64,000 nucleotides of DNA from Centrapalus pauciflorus. Its lineage: Eukaryota > Streptophyta > Magnoliopsida > Asterales > Asteraceae. The translations under genes and the position numbers were made by a program. Below, one piece after another: positions 24,193 through 37,329 of the stretch. The notes under the pieces were generated by a model that was given only the letters and a program-made list of their open reading frames with translations, had not been told where the DNA came from and made no database searches. The stretch lies in contig JAANYP010002038.1 in NCBI GenBank assembly GCA_020465985.1, positions 1 through 64,000 of the forward strand. The letters run 5' to 3'. Position 1 is the first letter of the stretch, and each line of letters starts with the position of its first letter.

Positions 24193-26938
24193 TTACAATT
24201 TTGAAAGTTTTTGATTTATTGCCTTTATGAAATCTCTTTTCAACTCCTCTTTATCACAGTGAATCTTCATTGAGCTTATTTGGAGTAGCCAAGCCTTTGG
24301 CAGATTAAAGAACTCAAAATTGTAGAACCTGTTGGATCCGTCTGCAAGCTTGAGTCTATATGTCATTGATTTGGCATATACATCAACCTGTACAATCTTC
24401 ATCTCCTTGGCAGCTTCCATTTCTACTCTTGTAGACTGGATCAAAAATGCTTCTAAGATCTTTTACATTTCTTTGAACCCATACACAGTGAGACCTTGAA
24501 TGGCTAACAGATCCAATGTGATGCATTTTTGTCAGATCATCTCTGGTTAGCATTTGTGCCATCTGAGCTAGGCTCTTCTATTCTTCTTCTGGACCAGCCT
24601 CTCTTCTGATTACAAAATGGTAGTGCAAGTCAATGTCATCCATTGATTTAGCATACCAGTAAGTAATAGGCGGTTTGGAGAGGTCATACTGATCCAGGGC
24701 CTTTTCAATTTCTAGAGCCTTTTGAAGCTGTTGTTCAAACAACACCCTTTTTACCTGATCAATCTTTGTTTGAGGAGGAGGATCACTAACAACAGCTTGA
24801 ACTGGTTCTTGTTGGCATTGGACTTGTTGGGAGACTTTGGCTGCTTCTTGTTTTTCCATCTCCTTGTCATGTAAGGCCTGAAGCTTTTCTATTGGCCATG
24901 ACTGAGCCATTACTCTTGGTATTCCAACTGATGCAGAGAAGTTTATCAAAAAATTTCTATGTTCTGCCTTTGAATGCCCTGTTGGCATTTTCCTTTTCTT
25001 TTGATTCTGCTTGACCACAAACCCTCTTAGATAGTCACCTAAGGTTTCATCATCTTTCATTTGAGCATGAGTTTGCTTGTATAAGAGTTCAACTTGTTCC
25101 TCTGCTAATTTCCTTGCTAATTCAGCATCATGAGCAACCTGGGCTTCTTTAGAAGAGAATATAATCTTTGGAGATTCAATGAGAATGCCTTTACCCTTAT
25201 CTCTGGAAGCTGATGCTGTAGATTGGACTGTTATGACAGGAGCCTGAGAGCCTTCTCTGATGACAACTCCAGTTGTCCTAATAGGAGCAGCTTGAGTTTC
25301 TAGGCTAACAACTTGAGTAGCTGTTGGGACTGTTAGCCTAGAAACTGGGACTGTTGGAGGGGAGGTTGAAGCTGTTTGGACTGAAGGTGGGATCTCCTGA
25401 TTCTCCCCCTTTTTGGATGCATTGGTTTGGCCAGGTGGACCTACAACCTTTGTAATCAGGGTTCGAACCATCTTCTCAAGCTGAATAATCTTATTTCCAC
25501 AGAGGGTGAACCCTTGATGAAAATAATCTAGTCGTTGATGTTTGGCTGCTATAGTCTGTTGTAGAGCTGTGATTTGTGCCCCCTGTGTAGCAATAAGGGA
25601 CTTATAATGTTCCAATATGGCTACAACAGGTTTCAGCTGTGGATCCGTCAATACCATGAGTTGCAGACTAGCCTCAAGATCGTCAAATGATAGTGGTATT
25701 TGAGATCTATCACTGGCAGGAATTCCAGAGGTAGAAACATCTGGGCCCCTTTGTTCTTGGTACTGGGGACTTCCAGAAGGTGCTTGCACACCCTCTGTTG
25801 CCATGGGTGTGGTCTTAGAGATGTTGACACTGGCCTGTGCCTCTTGTGCAGAGACATCAGTAGTGTCAGCCACAAACCCCATATGGACATCCTCTGATGG
25901 AATGTCCACCTCCAAATTGAGGGTGGGAGAGTCCTCAGTGGGTTCCCTTTGGATATTCTGTGCAGAAGTGTCCTCCTGCACAGGGATATTTTGCACTGAT
26001 GCTTGGGCTGAGGAGGAAGGAGCTCCTGAAACCCTTTGTCTTTTGTATTGTAGGAGTGTGGGGGGAGGGAAATTATGTGTGATAGAAGGAACAGATGGAA
26101 TGTTTGTATCATGAGGAGTGGGTTGGGGTCCTGGGGGTGAAGCAGTGATGGATGGCTGAGCCTGCTCAGGTTCCTCTCCTCTGTTTGTTGGATTGATGCC
26201 CAGCATTGCAGAAGGCAATGGGACATCCACATTCAAAAAATTGGCACTAGGTTTTAAAAGTCTTTTGATTGATGGTAAAGAGTGCCTATGGGAAACATGT
26301 ATCCTTTTATGTATATTAAAATTATTGCAAGATCTTGCAATTATTTCAGCCAAAAATCATGGATACATCAAAAATTTCTCATTCTTTAGGGAATGATGCC
26401 TCAACATTCCCTGAAAAATCATATTTGAAAAGTTGAACTGTTGGCCTGTTGATAGACACACTAGAGCAGTGGCAATGTTTGAGGAAAACTCAAACCAACC
26501 AGTTCTTTTGGGACTTATACATTGTTGAATGATATGCACAAGATACTTCCACTTAGGGTCAAAGTGTGCTTTAAAGAAAGTAAACGAATCAGTAGGGCCC
26601 CTATACCCTATTGCAAAAAGTCCTTCATGTAAGGCAGTAAGGGATAGATCTGATATACCTGAGGCATCTTGAAGATGCAAATGTTGGCAGATGGTCTCCT
26701 CAGAAATAGTAATAGGGTTGTCATCGATTGTGGATGCAAAAGAAGTGACTCCATTGACGGTTTTGACGGTGGCAGATTTCCAGAACTGCTCTATATGAGA
26801 CACATAGATGGTGGGATTTACAGTGAGGGCATGATGGATATAGGAACTTCGAAGGAAGTCCATCATGTCGTGGAATGGTTGAAGGTCAGTATGTTTGAGA
26901 GAATAAGGGAGGCAGTTGTGCTCTTTAACAAACTCCAT
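24193..26938 (-). pseudogene. Extra ORF after copia pol (env-like position), unknown function
   Basis: Starting at the Met at 26938, one frame runs to 24578 with a single TGA at about 26357. A further piece (24444-24193) continues in another frame after a short disrupted stretch, giving about 800-900 codons in the original. The N-terminal about 190 residues form a compact conserved-looking region (YVSHIEQFWKSATVKTVNG, ITISEETICQHLHL, KWKYLVHIIQQC). The middle is Pro/Ser/Thr/Gln-rich and low in complexity, followed by a helical, possibly coiled-coil part (LAEEQVELLYKQ; QLQKALEIEKALDQ). I see no signal peptide and no clear transmembrane segment, so the label env-like refers only to position, as used for SIRE1. 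Similar ORFs are, from memory, common next to copia pol in Asteraceae. Confidence 0.7.
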
Positions 26939-27316
26939 TAGAGATTAAAACGGTGATTTAGGGTTTGAATCGACAGTGTGTGAATCGCTCAGAGAGAGAA
27001 AGAACAGATCGTTGGAAGATATTTTTGCAACTGGTAGTTGCAATTGAACGAACCTAGGACCTTTAAAGGTTTGGACATTTCAAAAATATCTAGTCCCGCG
27101 CACACACTTATAATAAATTACAGAATTACCCTGCACGCTTTGACAGATCAAGTGAAAACAACTAACAGTTCGAGTAAAATGAACTAGTAGCTTGAGAAAA
27201 GACTCAAGCTGTTAGTTGAAAATTAGCATATTCTTATGAAACAGTGTCTCCCCCTTAATCAAGCACATGAAATAAATATGTTCTTCATAAAATAAGAGAG
27301 AATGATGAAAAACAAA
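26939..27316 (-). other. Spacer between copia pol and the extra ORF
   Basis: No frame of note. It contains a purine/pyrimidine-skewed patch with GTGTCTCCCCCTTAAT at about 27245, which on the element strand is a second polypurine-like run and could act as a central or internal PPT. The spacer would be the 5' leader for the extra ORF if that ORF is expressed from a spliced or separate transcript. Confidence 0.45.
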
Positions 27317-30300
27317 TTAATCCATATTAACCATACCAATATTTGATACTAGGAAGGTGAATCTTCCTACATCAAATGGTTTTGTAAATAGATAAGCTAA
27401 CTGATCATCTGTATGAATTTTGGTAACTTGGATTAATTTCTTCTCATTACAATCTCTTATAAAATGAAATCTAAGTCTATGTGCTTGGTTTTGGGAAATT
27501 TCACTGGATTATGTACAATGCTTATTGCACTTGAGTTGTCAATGTAAATAGGAGTAGATAGAAAGTTCATACCATAGTCTCTCAGTTGATTTTGAATCCA
27601 CATCACTTGAGAACAGCAGCTGGCAGCTGCTACGTATTCTGCTTCAGTAGATGAGGTGGAAACAGTTGTTTGCTTTTTGCACTGCCAAGAGACCAGTCTT
27701 GCTCCTAGATATTGACATCCACCAGTTGTGGATTTTCTGTCAATATTGCAGCCTCCATAGTCACTGTCAGAATAGGCTGTTAGTTCAAGAGGAGAGTCTT
27801 TAGGATACCATAGGCCCAATTGTGGTTGGCCCTTGAGGTATCTAAAAATTCTCTTAATAGCAAACAGATGTGAGTCCTTTAAAGCACATTGAAACCTGGC
27901 ACAAACACAAACAGCAAACATTATATCAGGTCTAGAATATGTAAGATACATTAGTGAACCTATCAAGGATCTATAAGTGAATGTCCACATCCACTCCATC
28001 TTTGTCTGCATCAAGCTGCTTGTGAGTGTCCATTGGAGTACTAGCAACTTTGGTATCTTTGTAACCAAACTTTTCCAGGATGTCATTAACATACTTTGAT
28101 TGACTTATAAAAAGTCCTGTGGGCTTCTGCTTGACTTGCAATCCTAGAAAGAAGGTGAGTTCTCCCATTGAACTCATTTGAAACTTTTTGTGCATCAATG
28201 TCTCAAACTCCTTGCACAGAATGTCATTTGTGGACCCAAAAATGATATCATCAACATAGATCTGAACAAGCAAAATCTCTGATTTGATGGACTTTGTGAA
28301 CAATGTCTTGTCCAGAGTACCTCTCTTGAATCCATTTTGTAGAAGGTATGAGGACAAAGTGTCATACCATGGTCTTGGTGCTTGATGGAGTCCATAGAGG
28401 GATTTGTCTAGTTTGTAGACTCTGTCTGGATACTTATAGTCCTCAAATCCAGGGGGTTGACACACATAAACCTCTTCTTCGATTGTACCATACAGGAATG
28501 CAGATTTCACATCCATTTGGTAGACTTTGAATCCTTTGAAGCTGGCATAAGCTAGGAACAGTCTGATGGCCTCTATCCTTGCTACTGGGGCAAAGACATC
28601 ATCATAATCTATTCCTTCTTCTTGAGTGTATCCTTGTGCTACCAATCTTGCTTTGTTCTTGATTACTACTCCTCTCTCATCCTTTTTGTTTCTGAAAACC
28701 CATCTTGTGCCAATTGTTATCTTTCCTCTAGGTAAGTCAACTAGAGTCCAGAAATTCTGAATCTTGAATTGCAGAAGTTCTTCTTGCATTGCCTCAATCC
28801 AAGATGGATCTTTCAGAGCCTCAGATGCCTTTTTAAGTTCTAACTGTGACATAAAGCATGCATGTTCAAAGGCAGCTAGACTGAATTCGGGAACTGTTGA
28901 TTCAGCATCAGTGGACTCCTTGTGAACCATTGTCCTTGTCTGCACAGGTGTGCGTGGGTCTCCCATTATCTGATTGAGAGGATGATACTTGTGAACCCTG
29001 AGTGTGGGTTCTCTTTCTGTCTGAAATGATGTTCCTAGATTTGTATCATCTCCTTCAGGACCACTTGATGATTCTGCTTCAGGAACAGCTTGACCAGAAG
29101 ATGGGACTGTTTCCCTATTGGATGGAGTTGTTACCTTAGGACTTGGGATTGGCACTTCATAATCTAGATTTGTATCATGTTGAGCATCCAGTACCCCTGG
29201 TGGGTCACAAGATAGAAGTGGTAGTACAGTATACTCATCCCATTTATCAGAATCCTCAACAGTCTGAAACTTTGTGCTAGCAGCTTGAATGTTTGTGTGA
29301 CCAGCATGAGAATTTGTGTTGGCAGCTTCAACACTGTCTTCATCAGTTCCTGCAGTATACTCAACAGAGCTCAGAGAATTTGTTAGTGAATCTAAATCAA
29401 ACAACCAATCAGGACCAGTGCCTTTGACATTAGCAGTGTTTTCATTAAACTCAACATCGGCACTTTCTTCAATGGTTTTAGACACACTGTTATACACTCT
29501 ATAGGCTTTGCTTTGAATAGAGTATCCTACAATGAAACCTTCTTCAGCCTTAGTTTCAAACTTTACTAAGTGAGTTTTAGTATGAAGAATAGTGCATGAA
29601 CAACCAAAAGACTTTAGAAAGGCTACTAAGGGAACTCTATGATGGAATAACTCATATGGAGTTTTCCCTTGTGATTGAACAACTTGAACCCTATTTAGCA
29701 CATAACAAGCTGTATTGACTGCCTCTGCCCAAAAGGTCATTGGCAGTTTGGAATCAGCTAGCATGGTTCTAGCAGCCTCTTTAAAAGTTCTATTCTTTCT
29801 TTCAGCTACACCATTTTGTTGTGGTGTTCTTGGTGCACTATATTGCCTTGCAATACCTTTAGACTCACAGAAACTGTTTAGGATATGATCTTTAAACTCA
29901 GTTCCATTGTCTGACCTGATCACCTTAACTTTTAGGTTTGATTGGTTTTCTATCTTAAGGATAAAGGATTTGACTAGCTCAGCAGTTTCATCCTTAGTCC
30001 TAAGAAATTAGACCCATGTAAATATGGTGAAATCATCAACAATGACTAAACAGTAAGCTCTTTTATTCAAACTCAAAACAGATGTTGGACCAAAGAGATC
30101 CATATGAATAAGATGAAGAGCAGATGAGATTGAATTTACTTCTTTGGCCTTACGAGAAGTTTTGTGTTGCTTGCCTTTAAGACATGCTACACAAAGATCA
30201 TCACAGATGAACTCCTTTTGTGGTAAACCTCTTACCAAATTCTTTTTGACCAAAACATTCATGGATTTGAAGTTCATGTGACACATCCTTTTGTGCCAAA

Positions 30301-30820
30301 GAGCAGACTCATTAGATGATGCTTTGGATATCAAACAGCTCAAAGTATTTGATTTTGACAAAAGATCTGTGTCCAAACAGTTGACATTGTCCTTCCTTGG
30401 TGTTCTAAGTAAAACAAGATTTTCAGGGATTTTAAAATCTTTTGAAAGGACAATACACTCAGAGTCTGTGAATAGAACAATATTTTGTTTATCACAAATT
30501 TGAGACACACTTAGTAAATTATACTTCAGCTGTTCAACATACAAAACATCATTGAAGATCATATTGCCTACTTTGACAGTACCCTTACCTGTTACCTTAC
30601 CTCCCTTGGAATTTCCACCAAATGCAACAAATCCTCCTTCAAAGCTTTTGAAATTTGACAAGCATTCAGAATTGTCTGTCATGTGCCTAGAGAATCCACT
30701 ATCCATATGCCATCTTGTTTTATGTTGGGTTCTGTGGGTGCCCTGCACAAATAAAAGCTTAGTTAGTAGTGGAGTAAACCCAAACCAAGTTGGTTTTGGG
30801 TTGTCCTTGTGCATTGACAT
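27317..30820 (-). pseudogene. Copia pol remnant: protease, integrase, RT, RNase H
   Basis: Order on the minus strand: protease (WHMDSGFSRHMTD, near 30700), GAG-pre-integrase (LWHKRMCHMN...CVACLKGKQHK, near 30290-30160), integrase core (HMDLFGP; IRSDNGTEF; PQQNGVAERKNRT), RT (WVFRNKKDERGVV, YQMDVKSAFL, VQIYVDDIIFGS) and RNase H (AYSDSDYGGC, STSSTEAEYVAAA) ending at a TAA at 27317. Breaks: a TAG at 30008 inside integrase, a frameshift near 28000-28050 between RT and RNase H, and another near 27460 just before the end. The motifs are those of Ty1/copia, and the integrase-before-RT order confirms it. Confidence 0.9.
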
Positions 30821-30905
30821 AACTAAACACTATTTGTGTCTTTTTATACTTAGTGAGATCCACTGGTGGATTTTGTGAAGAGTATTTAGTTATGACATGA
30901 GGTAT

Positions 30906-33404
30906 CTAGGTGTTCTTTCCAACCTTTTCATTAACAGTCTCATATGATCCATTACCAGTTCCAGTTTTAGGCTTAGCAGTTTGAACTGAGTTTTTAGTGC
31001 TAACAGCTTCAGAGTTTGCACTAACAGTCCCAACATTTGTATCAACAGTTTTATATGTATTTTTGCCTTTAGCACACCATATCTGTTTAATGTTTGCTTT
31101 GGATTTTGCTAAAACTTGTTTTTGGTGTGTAGGCTGTCTTTTGTTGACTTTTAAGTACCTGTGGTCAACTGTCTTCTTTGGAACTGGTGTAACAGGTGGT
31201 TTGGCCTTTAAATTTTTTGAGTTGTGAACAATTTCTTGTTTTTGAACCACAGTCTGTTTTGCAACAGATGGTTTATACAAACAATGCCTGGCCAAATGGT
31301 TTTTCCTGCCACAATGGAAACATCTTTTGACTGTTTTGATTGGAGAACCAGTTTTGTTAGACCATAACTGGTTCTTGTTCCTTTGATTTCCCCTTACCTG
31401 CTGTTGTGTGGGAAACTTTTGGACACCATGCTTTTGGCATGTGCAGATTGGAACAGTCTTATCCCTTGTTTTAATTTTTGAGGAAGATGCAATGTTACAG
31501 TTAGAAGGTATAGAAACATGTGGAGCATTATTGCATACACTCATCTTCTCTTTTCCTTTCTCACTAGGGATAGGGGTTTATATAGGTGCACTCATTGTTT
31601 TGAGTTCTCTCTCAACTTCTTTACCCTCACAGCCTTCATTTGAAATCAGTTCTTCTTTAGATTCAGGACTGTTTTCAAGGATAGGATCTACAGTTGTCAT
31701 TGCCTTATCTAATGGTTCATTAACAAGCCTATCAGCAACTTCACTCATGGGATGAATGTATTTGTTGTTGTATGAGGGTGGAGTGGCTCTGAATCCTATA
31801 CCTTCTTTGGGATTGAGCTGAGATTTTACCATATCTTTAAATTGAACCTCCATTAGGTGTTCTAGCTTTTGATTTGCCAGCTTGAAGCTTCCAAAATCTA
31901 TATTGACAGATTCTATTTTCTTGTTAGCTTCTAACACCTTCTGTTCAGCCTCATCTAGTTTCTTATTTAGGGTCTCTATTTTCTTATTTAGTTCCTTTTT
32001 CTCCCACTCATGATATGTTCTATCATGTCTCATCTGAATCTCATTATCTTTATAGTCATTGATCTGTTTTTCAAGATCTTCTATAGCCTGCATGTACTCA
32101 TATCTCCTTTTTTCCATCTTAGCTAGAGTTTTGCACATGCTCTCATTATGATCTCTGTACTTTTTAACCATATTTTTGCACGTTTGAGAACAGAGTTTAG
32201 CATTTACCTCAGATGGTAGTTCAGTGGAAGTGACATTAGATGTTTCTGCCATAAGAGCTTGATTTTGAAACTCTTCTTCTGTCTGATCACTCCAGTCAAA
32301 CACATTGTCTTCTTGAGAAACAAGTGTCTGTGATGATGAAGCTTGATTAGTTTGCTGGGGTCTTGGTGGCTGTTGACCTTGGGATCTGCACTCTCTGGCA
32401 AAGTGTCCAAGCTTGTGGCATTTAAAGCATTCAACTTTTGATTTATCAAATGCTGGTTTGCCTTCTGGTCTGGCTTGAAAGTTTGGTCTGTCAGTTCTTT
32501 TCAGAAATCTTTTGGCCATCATAGTCAACATAGCATGCTGTCATTTTAAGTCCATCTCTTCTAGATCACCTGGATGGATTTGTTCTAAATCTTCAGCATT
32601 TAGAGCAAACAGTCCATCACTTGCAACAAAAGCTTCATAATGAACTTCAGTAGAGTTACCATCAGCACCTGAAAAGGAATCACAACAGTTTGATTTATCA
32701 GTTAATGTTGATGACAGCGAAGCAGTGTTATGATTGTAAGAAAAGGATTTCTTTTTATTTTCAATCTCAGTTTCAAGCACTCTCAGACTGTTGTAAAGGT
32801 CATCCAACTCTATTTCATCAAGAGTATCTTTTGTTCTCCATTGGGCAGCATAGACTGTCCACTCTCCACCAAGTGATCTAAGGAATTTTCTGTTTACTTC
32901 ATCTTGATCCAAGCTGACTTTGGCACTCTCCAATTCACCTATCAGTTTATTAAACCTGTCAAAAATTTGAGTTAGATTTTCATTCTTGCCACCAGAAAAG
33001 TTTTCATACTGTTGTTTTAGAAGATCTTTTTGATTCTTTTTGGTGCTAGCATTGCCAGCAAATCTTTTCTCTAAAGCAATCCAAAGAGAATGAGCAGTAT
33101 AGAACTTTTTAAACTGATGTTGATAAGCATTAGGAATGGCTATCTGTAAGAGAGTAATAGCTTTCACTTTATTCATTCTAGCCTTTCTTTCAATTTCAGT
33201 CTTTGGAGGTGTTTTTATGGGATTGCCCTCAGCATCTAGTTCAGGATCAACTACAGGAGGATATTCAACAGCTTCTCATATGGCATAATCAATAAATTGA
33301 ATGTGCTATTGAATCCTGAGTTTCCACATCTCAAACTTAGTGGGTTTGAGCATAGGGACTTTGAGTCCTTGCCCAGATCCACTACTGCTATTTTCAAATT
33401 CCAT
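30906..33404 (-). pseudogene. Copia gag remnant with two spaced zinc knuckles
   Basis: The start is the Met at 33404 (MEFENSSSGSGQG), just inside the PBS. One frame continues through to 30906 and is cut by at least four stops (two near 33300, one near 32540, one at 31578), so it was once a single long gag. It contains the copia gag-polypeptide region (KKNQKDLLKQQYENFSGG; FLRSLGGEWTVYAAQWRT), a CCHC knuckle (CFKCHKLGHFAREC, near 32430), about 200 residues of predicted coiled coil (KKIETLNKKLDEAEQK) and a second CCHC knuckle (CFHCGRKNHLARHC, near 31320). The wide spacing of the knuckles is unusual for copia and fits SIRE-type gag. Confidence 0.82.
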
Positions 33405-33462
33405 TGCAGAAAAATAAAAATTTTAAAAGAAAGCTTCTGACTTGGAAAACAAAGAAAAACCT

Positions 33463-33477
33463 GTGGCTTTGATACCA
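33463..33477 (-). other. Primer binding site of copia element
   Basis: TGGTATCAAAGCCAC on the element strand, two bases inside the 5' LTR. It fits initiator-Met tRNA with one change from TGGTATCAGAGC. Confidence 0.85.
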
Positions 33478-33479
33478 CT

Positions 33480-34112
33480 TGTCAAGATCGAAATCACCAC
33501 CTAAGATTAACTGGTTTGAATAAATCAGAGTATAAAACCAATAACCTAGTATTGAATCAAAGTCCAATTAAGAAGTTTGCGAAATAACACTTAATTGTTT
33601 TAAGAAAAACTTTCAAAACAAATAACGCATAATTATAATCAAAAATCAAATCTTTTGTATTGCCAACTCACTGATTACAATCACCTCTAATCTGTTTGAT
33701 TAGACGAAGAACACAAACTGTTCTTAGGATTTTACAACCTTAGAGGTTGAGAAACTTAATCCGAAAGCAATTACAATTGAAGCACACGATTACAAGATTG
33801 CACGTACAGACTTAAACTAGAAAAACCTATTCTATCTATATATAAAGCCTTCTGATTTGTTTCCTTGAGGAACTCTGATTTCTCTGGTAGTAGATATGCT
33901 TGAATCTTCAATTATAAATCTCTTCCTGAATTTCAGCACTTTCTGTTTATTAATCTGTTGAGCAGCTTTAACTTTATCTGTTGAGCAGCTTGAACTTTTG
34001 AACTTGCAGCTCGAACTTACTCAACTAACAGTTTAAATAATTACACAGAAAATCTACTAACAGTCTGAGAAATCTAACTAATAGCTTGACATACTTAGAA
34101 TATTTCCCAACA
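33480..34112 (-). repeat. 5' LTR of copia element
   Basis: 633 bp with intact TG...CA ends on the element strand (TGTTGGG ... CTTGACA). It aligns end to end with 23450-24088 with scattered substitutions and small indels. Confidence 0.93.
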
Positions 34113-34117
34113 GAGCC

Positions 34118-35606
<1,489 letters not shown>

Positions 35607-35611
35607 ATAGT

Positions 35612-35874
35612 AGCTAGCGACTACTTTAGTGAGTTGTCTTGCATTTTGTGGTTTGGTGTATCAGCCAATTATACTTTTGGATGACTGTAACCTATAACCA
35701 GATTGTGGTTGACAGGTTTTACTAACGGGGTTGGTTCCCGTTTTGTCGTAACCTTAATGCTTGTTGTGGTTAATTAGTAGTTATTTAGTTGTTTACCCTT
35801 GATGACAATTATGACAATTGGAGACATGGACTATGAGTCCTACGTGGTATTAGTAGTAAAAGTAGGGTGTTACA
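35612..35874 (+). repeat. 5' LTR of element C, right part
   Basis: It continues the LTR interrupted at 14516 (AGCTAGCGACTAC...) and ends GGGTGTTACA. The same continuous sequence is seen in the second LTR at about 42178-42408. Confidence 0.93.
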
Positions 35875-35877
35875 GCT

Positions 35878-35890
35878 TGGTATCAGAGCA
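35878..35890 (+). other. Primer binding site of element C
   Basis: TGGTATCAGAGCA, three bases after the LTR end, complementary to initiator-Met tRNA. Confidence 0.9.
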
Positions 35891-36040
35891 TTAGTTTAAG
35901 GTTTAGTATCATTAGTGATGCTTAGGCTTAAACCAGTGTCTAGATTCTTGGGCTTGATCTCTGATGAGTACGTCTAAGAAATTGTAGAGTTATGTTATTA
36001 TTGTTATAGTAACATTGTTTATATATAATGCAGAGATCCT

Positions 36041-37329
36041 ATGGCAGACGAGCAGAGACCTGAGGGTCCCATTGGAGGATGTGTATCAGATGAGGAGTTC
36101 GCCACGCGGTTGCAGGAGGCGTACGAGAAGGGACGCACCGAGGCTATGCAGTCCCTGACCCAGGGTACTGGCGGGAGTTAGAGTTCACGGGGCGGGCCAT
36201 CACGAGAGGCGGGTAAGGGGTGTAAATATAAGGAGTTTCTGGCCTCCCATCCACCGGAATACCACGGAGAGCCTGGGGCCGTTAAGGCCATGTATTGGCT
36301 GCAGGACATGGAGATGGCTTTCCGTATTACCGGGTGCTACCCCGATCAGATGACTACGTTTGCCAGTGCCCAGCTACGGACCAGTGCACAGCAGTGGTGG
36401 AGGACTATTAGGGATATGATGGGAGACGGAACGGCATACGCGATGACCTGGGACCAGTTTAGGGTCCGTTTCGAGGAGCAGTACTGTCCGGAGGACCGCC
36501 GAGCTCAGTTGGAGATTGATTTATTGACATTGTTCCAAGGACAGAGGTCTGTTAATGAGTGTGAGAAGATTTTCATCGATCTGAGTTTGTTTGCACCGCT
36601 TCAGATGAGCACAGAGTCACAAAAGATTAATAGGTTTTTGATGGGGTTGCGTAAGGAAATTCGAGAGTTCCTCGACACCGATTATATACCGACTTATGCG
36701 AGGGCAGTTGAGTTAGCACGGAGGAGGGAGAGTGAGTTATCCCGTAGAGATCCCGTGGTAGAGCAGCCGAGACGAGTTTAGTCCGCAAAGTATTCCAGGG
36801 GCTCTGATCGAGATAGAGACAGCGTCAGGGACAGTCGTTCTAGCCGTTTTCAGCCAAGGGGCGACGATCGCCGTCGCACGGAGTCAAAGGGAGCCGATAG
36901 ACAGAGAGATAGATCCTCCCAGAGGTCTAACCGCAGATCCGATGACCGGGGCAGTCGCTTTGGTGGGTCCAAGTAGAGGGGAGGAGCCTCAAGTTCTGGT
37001 TCAGTCGCGAGGGAGAGGTGGTGTAAGAGATGTCGACAGAGGCATACTGGAGAGTACGACCCCCACTATGTACGTTGTTTTCGTTGTGGCCAGCCTGGTC
37101 ATACTCAGGCAGGTTGCACCTCTAGAGACCCGTTATGTTTTAACTGCGGGCGGGCATGACATCAGGCACGAGACTGCAAGGCCTCACGACAGGGGGAGTC
37201 GAGACCACCTGCGCAGGGTTAGAGTTTGGTGGGTTCATCTGCACGCAGAGATACCGTCCTGCCAGCTAGAGGTCGAGTCTTCCAGTTGATAGCAGAGGTG
37301 GCTCGGGAGCAACTGATGTAGTATCTGGC
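36041..37329 (+). pseudogene. Element C gag remnant
   Basis: The start MADEQRPEGP (36041) lies 150 bp after the PBS and resembles the MADHGEGSGP start of element D. A TAG at codon 47 and another at 36781 interrupt it. The capsid-like domain is recognisable (YWLQDMEMAFRITGC, QWWRTIRDM, FEEQYCPEDRRAQLE). In the following Arg/Ser-rich region the knuckles are damaged: the first variant knuckle has lost its last Cys (CKRCRQRHTGEY), the second is intact (CFRCGQPGHTQAGC) and the third carries a TGA in place of the Gly before its His. A possible splice acceptor (TATATAATGCAG) ends seven bases before the start codon. Confidence 0.82.

Larger units (their letters stand above)
23450..34112 (-). mobile_element. 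Ty1/copia element of SIRE/Maximus type with extra 3' ORF
   Basis: A 10.66-kb element on the minus strand inside the 3' LTR of B. From right: 5' LTR (34112-33480), PBS, gag with two separated zinc knuckles, protease, integrase, RT, RNase H (the copia order, integrase before RT), an extra long ORF, PPT and 3' LTR (24088-23450). The flanks AAATC (left) and GAGCC (right) are both close to GAATC, the sequence at the same place in the 5' LTR of B, so the 5-bp TSD has decayed. Each reading frame has several stops or shifts. Length, the spaced gag and the ORF after pol fit the SIRE/Maximus lineage. Confidence 0.92.

Noticed and set aside
25803..26114. Plus-strand ORFs opposite the copia extra ORF
   Set aside because: They are antisense shadows of a long low-complexity coding relic.
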